Assembly (NCBI GenBank): GCA_964573725.1
Contig: CAZNLJ010000002.1
Location: 62,001 to 126,000 of the forward strand
DNA: 64,000 nt
Source: UBA6168 sp964573725
GTDB taxonomy: Bacteria; Bacteroidota; Bacteroidia; Chitinophagales; Saprospiraceae
Direction: 5' to 3'
Part shown: piece after piece, positions 1 to 7,087 of the stretch
Layout: every line of letters starts with the position of its first letter
Numbering within the stretch: position 1 is the first letter of the stretch
Program-made: the position numbers and the translations under genes
The notes under the pieces: generated by a model
Databases searched by the model: none
What the model saw: only the letters and a program-made list of their open reading frames with translations
What the model was told of the DNA's origin: nothing

Positions 1-113
1 CAGTGGTTTTGAAACGAAAAAAAATTGGTGCCGGGCAGGATTGTGCGCGGCTTCGCGGATCCGCCCGGGACCCGGTCCCTGCCGGGTGGCACCGGGCGGG
101 CATGGCGGACCGG

Positions 114-1193
114 TCAGAACTTCGGACAAAGGATGAGGTCGTCCTCGTATTCGCCGAGATAAGCGACGGACAATTCGAAGGAAGACCGGTTGAAATTGGT
201 GGTAGGGCCGAGGAACAGGTCGTAGCTGCAGCCGATGAGAACGTTGTTGATTTCGAAGCCGACCAATGCGACCAAGGCATCGAGCCGGTAATCGCCCGAG
301 GCGTCCGCGACCGGCCTGGCGAATCCGCCGATGTGGAGCGCGGTACTCCGGTAATCGCTGGTACTGATCCTGACATTCGTCCCTGCATCCAGTTTCATGT
401 GCGCGCCCTGCCGGTCGAAGACCGCCCTCGGCAAGAGGGTCAGTCCTTTTGAGAGCGGAACCTGGGCCCCCAGGTGGGCGGTGTAGCGCCGGTCGAGTCG
501 GTTGTCGGGATACGCCGTATCGGCATCGGCATTTTGATAGAAGCTGACACCGGGGCGGGTGATGTGATGGAGGGCGGCACCGGTGAACAGGCGGAACCTG
601 GAGCCGGCAGGGGAAAAGACGTAATGCAATCCGACGGAGTAATCCCCGAAGGCATAGTTGTTTTCCGGCAGTCTTTCCGCCGTCGGGGAATCATAGGCAT
701 TGACGCCGTTGAACTGGTCTTCGAAGGTAATGTTGCCGAAGTTGACATTCCGCTGTACCACACCGGCCTGAAAGCCCAAGGACAATACTTGGGTTCCTTT
801 GAGATTGAGCGCCTTGTGGAAGGCACCGGAAAGGGTCAGTTGGGTGGTGCTGAAGTTGAGCTGCCCGGCGCGGTCGTTGAGGAAATAGACCCCGATGGCG
901 CCATGGTCCTTGTACCGGGAACCGGAGAAGCGGACCGGCCAACGGAGGTCCAGGCTCGATGCCGAGGTAGTGAACGGGCGCTCCGTCACCCGCCGCCATT
1001 GGTCCCGGTAAATCGCCGACACCCGGAACTTCCCTTCGAACGCCCCGGTCAGGGCCGGATTCAGCACCAAAGGAGCGGAATAGAACTGGCTGAAGGGCCG
1101 GTCCTGCGCGAATGCCGCCGTCAGGCCGGACAGCCACAGGGCCAGGAAAGCCGCATGGCGACAGCATAACAGGTGAAAACGGGAACTTGACAT
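114..1193 (-). CDS. PorP/SprF family type IX secretion system membrane protein
   Basis: This 359-residue protein resembles the PorP/SprF family, outer-membrane proteins tied to the type IX secretion and gliding machinery of Bacteroidota. Residues 1-29 form a signal peptide ending near LTAAFAQ. The mature protein opens with the family hallmark DRPFSQFYSAPLVLNPALTG, followed by beta-rich segments such as YRDQWR, a region around residues 110-160 and the LVGFEINNVLIGCSYD stretch near the C-terminus. I start at MSSSRFHLL because it directly precedes the signal peptide; the open frame runs much further upstream without recognisable protein. A TACATTTG -7 element lies about 60 bases upstream. No other T9SS structural gene adjoins it, which is common because these genomes hold many scattered PorP/SprF paralogues. 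The family assignment is strong, but the exact role of this copy (secretion, or surface anchoring next to a partner) cannot be told. Confidence 0.9.
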   Translation of the reverse strand: MSSSRFHLLCCRHAAFLALWLSGLTAAFAQDRPFSQFYSAPLVLNPALTGAFEGKFRVSAIYRDQWRRVTERPFTTSASSLDLRWPVRFSGSRYKDHGAIGVYFLNDRAGQLNFSTTQLTLSGAFHKALNLKGTQVLSLGFQAGVVQRNVNFGNITFEDQFNGVNAYDSPTAERLPENNYAFGDYSVGLHYVFSPAGSRFRLFTGAALHHITRPGVSFYQNADADTAYPDNRLDRRYTAHLGAQVPLSKGLTLLPRAVFDRQGAHMKLDAGTNVRISTSDYRSTALHIGGFARPVADASGDYRLDALVALVGFEINNVLIGCSYDLFLGPTTNFNRSSFELSVAYLGEYEDDLILCPKF

Positions 1194-1251
1194 ACGGGTC
1201 TGATTTAGGAAAAGTGAATCCGAAATTCCAGTCCTTCGCACGAGTGCCTCG

Positions 1252-1286
1252 CAAATGTACGACCACCCGGGCAAAAGTGTTGCAAA
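1252..1286 (-). promoter_or_regulatory. Candidate promoter of the PorP/SprF gene
   Basis: On the minus strand a TACATTTG element (1252-1259) matches the Bacteroidota -7 consensus TAnnTTTG exactly. A TTTG at 1283-1286 could be the -33 element, although the 23-base spacer is longer than the usual 19-21. The predicted leader to the start at 1193 is about 50 bases. Confidence 0.5.
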
Positions 1287-1388
1287 CGATGCCGGCAGGT
1301 TCCCCGAAGACGAGGGAAACGGTAGCCCCCGGTCATCCGGAGGCATATCCGGCGGGAAACGGGGCAAAACAACAATTAAATCACCCGG

Positions 1389-1423
1389 TTTGAACGGACA
1401 TATCGACTGAAATATTATTTTTG
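1389..1423 (+). promoter_or_regulatory. Candidate promoter of the NlpC/P60-like gene
   Basis: TTTG at 1389-1392 and TATTTTTG at 1416-1423 fit the Bacteroidota -33/-7 pattern with a long 23-base spacer. If used, it leaves an untranslated leader of about 185 bases before the chosen start at 1614, so either the leader is long or the protein starts earlier. Confidence 0.45.
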
Positions 1424-1613
1424 ATTGTCCGACGAATGCAAATCCAGGCCGGATGTCCGGCAACCGGGGCAAACGACCCGGATACGGCCCTGCGCTGCCC
1501 CGGCCGGGAAGCATGGTGGCCGAAACTGTTCCCGGACGGAGGTCCCCACCGGTCCACCGGCGCAGGCAAGCGCCTGTGAAGCAGGCGATAACCGGCGGTT
1601 CAACGGTTCTTTC

Positions 1614-2465
1614 ATGCACTTTGCCATCTGCCAACTCAGCGTGGTTCCCATGCGGAACAGTGCCGCCGACAGGAGCGAGCAGGTCAGCCAATTGCTTTTC
1701 GGGGAGGTCGTGGAGGTCATCGACCGGATCGGGCGGACCTGGAGCCGGGTCCGGTGTCCTTGGGACAACAGCCTGGGCTGGGTGAATTCCAGGCAAATCC
1801 TGCCGGTTTCCGCGGAGACGGCGCAACAATTCCAACAGCATTTCGCCTATTGCCTGGATATTTTCCAACCCTTGTTGTCGAGCGAGCACGCCATCCCCGT
1901 CACTTTGGGCGCCCGGCTGCCCGATTTCGACGGCATGAAGTTCGCCCTGGACGGGCAGACCTATTTCTACAGCGGGCAGGCCGTCTTTCCGGAACACCTC
2001 CGGCCTACGGCGGACAGGGTGACCAAAATCGCCCGCCGCTACCTGTTCGCCCCTTACCAATGGGGAGGACGGTCCCCGCTCGGCATCGATGCCTCCGGCT
2101 TCACCCAAATGGTGTTCCGCATTGTCGGGATTCCGCTGCAACGGCTTCCGGACAAACAGGTGCTCCAGGGAAGCCTGGTGGATTTCGTCGAGGAGGCGGA
2201 ACCGGGCGACCTGGCCTTTTTCGAGAACAAGGCCGGCAACATCAGCCATACAGGCATCCTGCTTCCGGACAACCGCATCATCCATGCCTATGAACAGGTC
2301 CGCACCGACCGGCTGGACCACTATGGTATCTATAACGAAAAAGAACGCCGCTACACGCACCGCCTGCGGGTGGTCAAGCGCCTGTTGCCGGGCACCTCGG
2401 CCAAGGTAAGGGAAAACGGCAAACCGCTGATCCGGGAAACGGAATGGCAAGGTCGGTTATTCTGA
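1614..2465 (+). CDS. SH3/NlpC-P60 (C40) family protein with catalytic Cys replaced by Ala
   Basis: This 283-residue protein has the architecture of bacterial-SH3 plus NlpC/P60 gamma-D-glutamyl-diamino acid endopeptidases. An SH3-like segment (residues 1-65, MHFAICQLSVVPMRN, then WSRVRC...GWVNSRQILP) is followed by a middle linker and an NlpC/P60 domain (about 135-255). The domain keeps YQWGGRSPLGIDASGFTQMV, the histidine in ISHTGILL (H212) and a third polar residue in IIHAYE (H224). The nucleophile, normally Cys in a GIDCSGF motif, is Ala160 (codon GCC at 2091-2093), so it should not cleave peptidoglycan by the C40 mechanism. I see no clear signal peptide. The start at 1614 matches where homologues begin; upstream in-frame methionines add about 63 unstructured residues. 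It may be a binding-only peptidoglycan protein or a pseudoenzyme. A sequencing error is less likely because two bases of the codon would have to change. Confidence 0.85.
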   Translation: MHFAICQLSVVPMRNSAADRSEQVSQLLFGEVVEVIDRIGRTWSRVRCPWDNSLGWVNSRQILPVSAETAQQFQQHFAYCLDIFQPLLSSEHAIPVTLGARLPDFDGMKFALDGQTYFYSGQAVFPEHLRPTADRVTKIARRYLFAPYQWGGRSPLGIDASGFTQMVFRIVGIPLQRLPDKQVLQGSLVDFVEEAEPGDLAFFENKAGNISHTGILLPDNRIIHAYEQVRTDRLDHYGIYNEKERRYTHRLRVVKRLLPGTSAKVRENGKPLIRETEWQGRLF

Positions 2466-2669
2466 GAAATGCCGGCGAGGAACGGATGCAGGCCGGCGGT
2501 TTCCCGGGGCCTTCGGAAACGGAAGTGTCCCATAGCCGGGACCGGGACCGGCCGGGCTTGTGACCAGGAAGCATGCCCGGGCGGTGCGGGCACCGCCCGG
2601 GCATATCCACCTGTTCCGGCATCCATGCCGTTTCATGCCGCCTTATGCGGCCGCATGGGAACCGGCCCC

Positions 2670-3602
2670 CTACAGATCCATGCCGTTGAAAACGTCGATG
2701 ACGGAACGGACCGCCTTGGCGGAATCCTCGAGCAGGGCCCGCTCCGCCTCATTGAGGGAGACCTCAATGATGGACTCGATTCCCTGCTTGCCCAATTTCA
2801 CCGGTACGCCCAGGAAAATATCGGACATACCGTATTCCCCGTCCAGGCGGGCGCAGACCGGGAAAATGCGTTTTTCGTCTTTCAGGATGGCCTCCACCAT
2901 TTGGGCGGCGGCAGCCCCCGGGGCGTACCAGGCCGAGGTACCCATCAATTGCACCAGCTCTCCGCCCCCGGTCCGGGTGCGGTCCACGATCTTGTAGAGG
3001 GTTTCGGCATCGATGAGTTCCGTAACCGGAATACCCGCCACCGTCGTATACCGCGGCAGGGGAACCATGGTGTCACCGTGTCCGCCCATCAGCAGGGCCT
3101 GGATATCCTTGGGGGATACGTCCAAAGCGGAGGCCAGGAACGCGCGGTAACGGGCCGTATCCAGGATCCCGGCCATGCCGAACACCCGCGAGGACGGGAG
3201 GCCGGACGCTTTCCAGCAAGCCAGAGTCATGACATCCAGCGGGTTGGAAACGACGATCAGGATCGGGTTTTCCGAGTGCTTCCTGATGTTCTCCGTCACG
3301 GAGTTGACGATTTTCGCGTTTGTGGAAATAAGGTCATCCCTGCTCATACCGGGTTTGCGGGGAACGCCGGCGGTGATCACGACGATATCGCTGCCGGCCG
3401 TGTCCGCATAGTCGTCGGAACCTGTCAGGTAGGTGCTGTAATCGTCGATGGGAGCCTGTTGCCAACTGTCGAGGGCTTTGCCTTTGGCCATGTTGCCGAC
3501 GATGTCAATCAGCACCACCTCCTTGACGATGTCCTTGTGGGCCAGTACGTTGGCACAGGTAGCGCCTACATTGCCCGCCCCGATGATCGAAACTTTGCTC
3601 AT
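2670..3602 (-). CDS. mdh: Malate dehydrogenase
   Basis: This 310-residue enzyme belongs to the lactate-dehydrogenase-like malate dehydrogenases that interconvert malate and oxaloacetate with NAD in the citric acid cycle. It opens with the Rossmann motif IIGAGNVGATCA (residues 6-17). The LIDI segment supplies the aspartate that favours NAD over NADP. It carries the substrate-binding arginines in TAGVPRKPGMSRDDL and the catalytic histidine in GGHGDTMVPL. Length and motifs are normal for the family. It is transcribed alone, divergently from the M43 protease gene, with a TACTTTTG -7 element about 80 bases upstream. Confidence 0.97.
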   Translation of the reverse strand: MSKVSIIGAGNVGATCANVLAHKDIVKEVVLIDIVGNMAKGKALDSWQQAPIDDYSTYLTGSDDYADTAGSDIVVITAGVPRKPGMSRDDLISTNAKIVNSVTENIRKHSENPILIVVSNPLDVMTLACWKASGLPSSRVFGMAGILDTARYRAFLASALDVSPKDIQALLMGGHGDTMVPLPRYTTVAGIPVTELIDAETLYKIVDRTRTGGGELVQLMGTSAWYAPGAAAAQMVEAILKDEKRIFPVCARLDGEYGMSDIFLGVPVKLGKQGIESIIEVSLNEAERALLEDSAKAVRSVIDVFNGMDL

Positions 3603-3681
3603 GATGGTGATATTTAAGGCAAAAACAAGAACCTGTTTCCGCCGGTTTGTGTTGATGAAAAGACATGTTTGAAAAGCGGCG

Positions 3682-3689
3682 CAAAAGTA
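3682..3689 (-). promoter_or_regulatory. Candidate -7 element of the mdh promoter
   Basis: Read on the minus strand the bases are TACTTTTG, an exact match to TAnnTTTG, about 80 bases upstream of the mdh start. No clear TTTG sits at the usual -33 distance. Confidence 0.45.
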
Positions 3690-3693
3690 GCTA

Positions 3694-3707
3694 TTTCAAA
3701 ATTGAAA
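3694..3707. promoter_or_regulatory. Palindrome TTTCAAAATTGAAA beside the mdh -7 element
   Basis: TTTCAA and TTGAAA arms flank a two-base AA centre, four bases upstream of the candidate mdh -7 element and between the divergent mdh and M43 protease genes. The placement suits a regulator site, but AT-rich palindromes of this size can arise by chance. Confidence 0.25.
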
Positions 3708-3878
3708 ATCCGTTTTGTCGAACCAAAGACGGGCCTTACACCCGAAAATCACTACCTTGCGTCCACGGGTGCCTTCCGGTGTCCGAGCGCCCCGGCCGGT
3801 CCGGCGGACCGACGGTTCCGCGCCGTATCCCGTACCGGCTGTTCCGCCCCCGACAAAATCACATACATCGATAACGCC

Positions 3879-5378
3879 ATGCAAATACGACTGACCATCC
3901 TGTTCTTAACGATCTTGACGCCCCTTTTCGCCCAACAGCCCTGGTGCGGACTCACGGCCGCGGATGCCCAGCAGCTGTCCCAGGAATTCCTACAGGTTCG
4001 GGAGGATATGCGTGGGTTTGTCCACACCCGGGGCGCCGTGACCTACGTGCCCGTCCGCTACCACCTGGTGGCGAAATCGGATGGTACCGGCCGTCCATCG
4101 GAACGGTTGGCCCTGCAGTCCTTGTGCATCCTCAACGAGAGTTATGCCGAGCTGGACATCCAGTTTTACCTGAAGGAATTCAAGTACCTGAACAACAACG
4201 CCGTCTACAGCAATCCGGAATCGTTCAGCGCATTCAACACCATCTCATCGAATATGGTGTACAATGCTATCAATGTATTCATCGTCGACCAAATCGCCAA
4301 TCCCGGAGTGGCGGCCTACTACCAGCTTCCCGCCGGACCGGGCGGAAACGATTGGATCATCGCCAGCGATAATTTCGTCACCGACCCCAATGTGCTGCCC
4401 CATGAGGTCGGCCATTTCTTCAGTTTACTGCATACTTTCAACGGATGGGAAAGCAGCGGCGGCTGGAATCCGACCGTCCACGGAAATCCGGTGGGCGCCA
4501 TCTCCCCCGACGGCGTTCCCAACGAATATGTCAACGGCAACAACTGCACCACCGCCGGCGACTACATCTGCGACACCCCGGCGGATTACATGTTCGGGCC
4601 GGACAACACCTGTGTCTACGACAAGAACGCCAAGGACCCTTCGGGCGCCCCGCTCATGCCGGACGTTTCCAACCGCATGAACTATTTTGACAACTGCAAC
4701 GAATACCACTTCACCAACCAACAGATTATTCAAATCAACAACAGCCTGTTCCATCCGAACCGGAACTATGTCCGCCCGGGTATCACCCCGACCCTGGATG
4801 CCGTGACCGGCCCCACTACCCTCACCCATCCGGCGTCCAACCAAAAAATCGACACCTACAACCACGTTGTCCTGAACTGGAATGCCGTCCCCGGTGCCAA
4901 CCGATACCTGGTGGAGGTTTCCAACTCCTCCATCGGCAACGTCCGCTACATCGTACCCGGCCCTCCGCACGTCTTGACGGACCTGCCCCCGGACCAGACA
5001 TTCCTCTGGCGGGTCATGCCTTTCAATGAGTACGCCACCTGTGCGAACTATTCCTCTCAACGGATATTCAAGACCGGCAACATCTTCAGCGACACCGCCG
5101 AAACGCCCCTGCAGGCCACCCGGTGGCAGGTCGCACCGAACCCTGTGCGACCCTCGGGATCCATCTCGGTCCAACTGGACGCGCCCGTCCCCCTTGAGGC
5201 GACCTTCACGCTGTTCTCCTCGACCGGCCAAACGGTGGCAACTGTGCCGGCCAGGACCTTCCCCGCCGGCAGCCACCCCCTGGACATCGACCTGAGCCAA
5301 CTTCCGGCCGGATTGTATTATCTCATGATGCAATCGGATGGAAACCGGGAGACGCGCAAACTGGTCATTGTGGAGTAA
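3879..5378 (+). CDS. Secreted M43 (pappalysin-type) zinc metalloprotease with T9SS sorting domain
   Basis: This 499-residue protein starts with a signal peptide (residues 1-19, ending TPLFAQ). The zinc-binding motif HEVGHFFSLLH spans residues 175-185 (H175, H179 and H185 as ligands, E176 catalytic). The methionine-turn SNRMNYF follows about 90 residues later, as expected of M43 metalloproteases. A fibronectin-like segment (about 300-395) precedes a C-terminal type IX sorting domain that begins WQVAPNPVRP and ends GLYYLMMQSDGN...LVIVE. It is therefore predicted to cross the outer membrane through the T9SS and act on extracellular protein. I place the start at MQIRLTILF because the 70 residues upstream in frame lack protein character. 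Its last 14 bases overlap xseB on the other strand. Confidence 0.9.
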   Translation: MQIRLTILFLTILTPLFAQQPWCGLTAADAQQLSQEFLQVREDMRGFVHTRGAVTYVPVRYHLVAKSDGTGRPSERLALQSLCILNESYAELDIQFYLKEFKYLNNNAVYSNPESFSAFNTISSNMVYNAINVFIVDQIANPGVAAYYQLPAGPGGNDWIIASDNFVTDPNVLPHEVGHFFSLLHTFNGWESSGGWNPTVHGNPVGAISPDGVPNEYVNGNNCTTAGDYICDTPADYMFGPDNTCVYDKNAKDPSGAPLMPDVSNRMNYFDNCNEYHFTNQQIIQINNSLFHPNRNYVRPGITPTLDAVTGPTTLTHPASNQKIDTYNHVVLNWNAVPGANRYLVEVSNSSIGNVRYIVPGPPHVLTDLPPDQTFLWRVMPFNEYATCANYSSQRIFKTGNIFSDTAETPLQATRWQVAPNPVRPSGSISVQLDAPVPLEATFTLFSSTGQTVATVPARTFPAGSHPLDIDLSQLPAGLYYLMMQSDGNRETRKLVIVE

Positions 5379-5601
5379 ACCCCTCCTCCCCTTCCGCATC
5401 GACCGCATCCGACAATTGGCGGATCTCCTGTTCGGTCATCCGGAGCCGCTCCCGGCAATATCGGATCAGGGCATTTGCCCGGCGGACTTGTTCGGCCAAC
5501 GCATCGATTCCGACGGTCGCCTCCTGCAGCCGGGCGGTGATGGCCTGCAGTTCGTGCAAGGCCTGTTCATAGGTCATGGGTTCTTCCTTACTTTGGCGCA
5601 T
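5365..5601 (-). CDS. xseB: Exodeoxyribonuclease VII small subunit
   Basis: This 78-residue protein has the size and all-helical character of XseB: TYEQALHELQAITARLQ near the N-terminus and LRMTEQEIRQL further on. With XseA it forms the nuclease that degrades single-stranded DNA from both ends to oligonucleotides. It follows xseA and the two frames overlap by 14 bases, indicating translational coupling. Its 3' end overlaps the 3' end of the M43 protease gene on the opposite strand by 14 bases, so no terminator can lie between them. Confidence 0.93.
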   Translation of the reverse strand: MRQSKEEPMTYEQALHELQAITARLQEATVGIDALAEQVRRANALIRYCRERLRMTEQEIRQLSDAVDAEGEEGFTPQ

Positions 5602-6835
5602 GGCTGCTTTTTTTTACGGTGGCCTGTATTTGTCCTTCTGCCAGCCGGATGTCCAGTTCCGTCCCCGGTTCCACCGCTGCAGCGGCGGTCACCAGCCGTC
5701 CATCCTGGTACACAAGGCTGTAACCCCGTTTCAGGACGGTCTCCGGGTCTACGGCGGTCAGATAGCGTTCTTCCTCCTCCAGTCGGAGCTGAGCCTGCCT
5801 CAGCGTCCGTTCCGCCCAACGGGGCAGGCCTTCCTCCCAGGCGGACAACCGCATATGCGCCTGCTGCCACAAGGTGCGTCCCGCCAGCAAGGCCATGTGC
5901 CGCAATTGCCGCAGCCGGCGCCGTTCGTCCTCCAGGCGGTACCCCGCGAGTCGGTGCATACGTTGCTGCTCGACCGCCAGGTTTTCCTCGAAGCTCCGGT
6001 TGCGGTCCACCAGGAAATCCGCCAGGGCGGTAGGTGTCTTCAGCGAACGGTGGGCAACCAGGTCCAACACGGTCCGATCGACCTCATGCCCGATCCCGAC
6101 CAGGACCGGCAGGGTACAGGCGGCAACGGCCCTGCCCAATCCGAGGTCGTCGAATGCCGCCAGGTCCAACCGGGACCCTCCCCCCCGCAGGATACAGACG
6201 GCGTCGAATGCGTGGGCCTGCGCCTGGATGGCCGACAGCTGCGCCGTCACCTCCGGGGCGGCCTGCAACCCTTGCATGGCCGCCTCGAACAAACGGACCT
6301 GGAACGTATAGCCGGGTGGGTTCTCCTGCAGCTGGTGGCGGAAATCCGCCCAACCGGCGGCCCCGGCCGCAGAAATCACCGCAAGGCGTTGCAGCACCAC
6401 GGGCAAAGGGACCTTCGCATTGCGACCGAGGTCGCCCGCCGCGCGGAGCTGCTCCACCACCTGGTGCCGCCGCCAGGCCATGGCGCCCAAGGTGTATTCC
6501 GGGTCGATGTCCTCCACGATGAGCTTAAGCCCGTAACGCTCGTGGTAGTCCACCCGCACCAACAGGTGGACGGCCTGTCCCTCCGTGAACATGGCGGAAA
6601 ATTCCTGGACGAACTTTTGTTCCAGCTCCTGCCGGCGACGGCCCCACAGCACCGCCTGGGCCTGGGCGATGATGTCGTCGGAAGTACCGTCCTTTTCCAG
6701 GAGCTCCAGGTACAGGTGTCCCCGGGAATGTTTGACCGATGCCAGCTCGCACCGGACCCACAACGGCTCGGAAAAATTCAATGCCACCACCCGGCGGATG
6801 TACGTGTTGAGTTCCGATAAGGAGCACTTGATCAT
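5588..6835 (-). CDS. xseA: Exodeoxyribonuclease VII large subunit
   Basis: With the start at MIKCSLSELN the protein is 415 residues, typical of XseA. An N-terminal OB-fold (about 1-105, containing LWVRCELASVKHSRGHLYLEL) binds single-stranded DNA. The catalytic domain follows with LAVISAAGAAGWADF, the strongly conserved CILRGGGSRLDLAAFDD and VLVGIGHEVDRTVLDLVAH segments, and then a coiled-coil C-terminal region. It is the first gene of the xseA-xseB pair. Longer in-frame starts exist (for example at 6925), but the added residues are arginine-rich and lack protein character. Confidence 0.95.
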   Translation of the reverse strand: MIKCSLSELNTYIRRVVALNFSEPLWVRCELASVKHSRGHLYLELLEKDGTSDDIIAQAQAVLWGRRRQELEQKFVQEFSAMFTEGQAVHLLVRVDYHERYGLKLIVEDIDPEYTLGAMAWRRHQVVEQLRAAGDLGRNAKVPLPVVLQRLAVISAAGAAGWADFRHQLQENPPGYTFQVRLFEAAMQGLQAAPEVTAQLSAIQAQAHAFDAVCILRGGGSRLDLAAFDDLGLGRAVAACTLPVLVGIGHEVDRTVLDLVAHRSLKTPTALADFLVDRNRSFEENLAVEQQRMHRLAGYRLEDERRRLRQLRHMALLAGRTLWQQAHMRLSAWEEGLPRWAERTLRQAQLRLEEEERYLTAVDPETVLKRGYSLVYQDGRLVTAAAAVEPGTELDIRLAEGQIQATVKKSSHAPK

Positions 6836-7087
6836 CTTCGGTCGATTGGTCGGGACAGGCAGGAGGACGGACGCCAGGGCCTCCCGCCTGCCACCCCTCC
6901 ACAAATATGCGATTTTTTTACCCATCCGCCATCCATGTCCGCGGCGGTACCGCTTCCCCGGCCCGCCCGATGCCGACCCGGCCTGCCGTTTTGTCGGCCA
7001 AGCGGCCCAGCGGCATCGAAATATCCGGCGTGTCATTTGTCTATTGCCGCGCAAATCCTTTTATTTACCGGTAGAAAATCCTTATCC

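Larger units (their letters stand above)
1194..1613. other. Intergenic region between divergent PorP/SprF and NlpC/P60 genes
   Basis: This 420-base gap separates two divergently transcribed genes. It holds one candidate Bacteroidota promoter in each direction (1252-1286 on the minus strand, 1389-1423 on the plus strand). Nothing else is recognisable, and the open frames in it do not resemble proteins. Confidence 0.6.

Noticed and set aside
1194..2450. Upstream extension of the PorP/SprF frame to a 778-residue protein
   Set aside because: The added N-terminal part runs antisense to the NlpC/P60 gene, has no protein character, and would bury the signal peptide inside the chain.
6836..7054. N-terminal extension of XseA by 73 residues
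   Set aside because: The extension is Arg/Gly-rich and unlike any XseA; the OB-fold begins at MIKCSLSELN.
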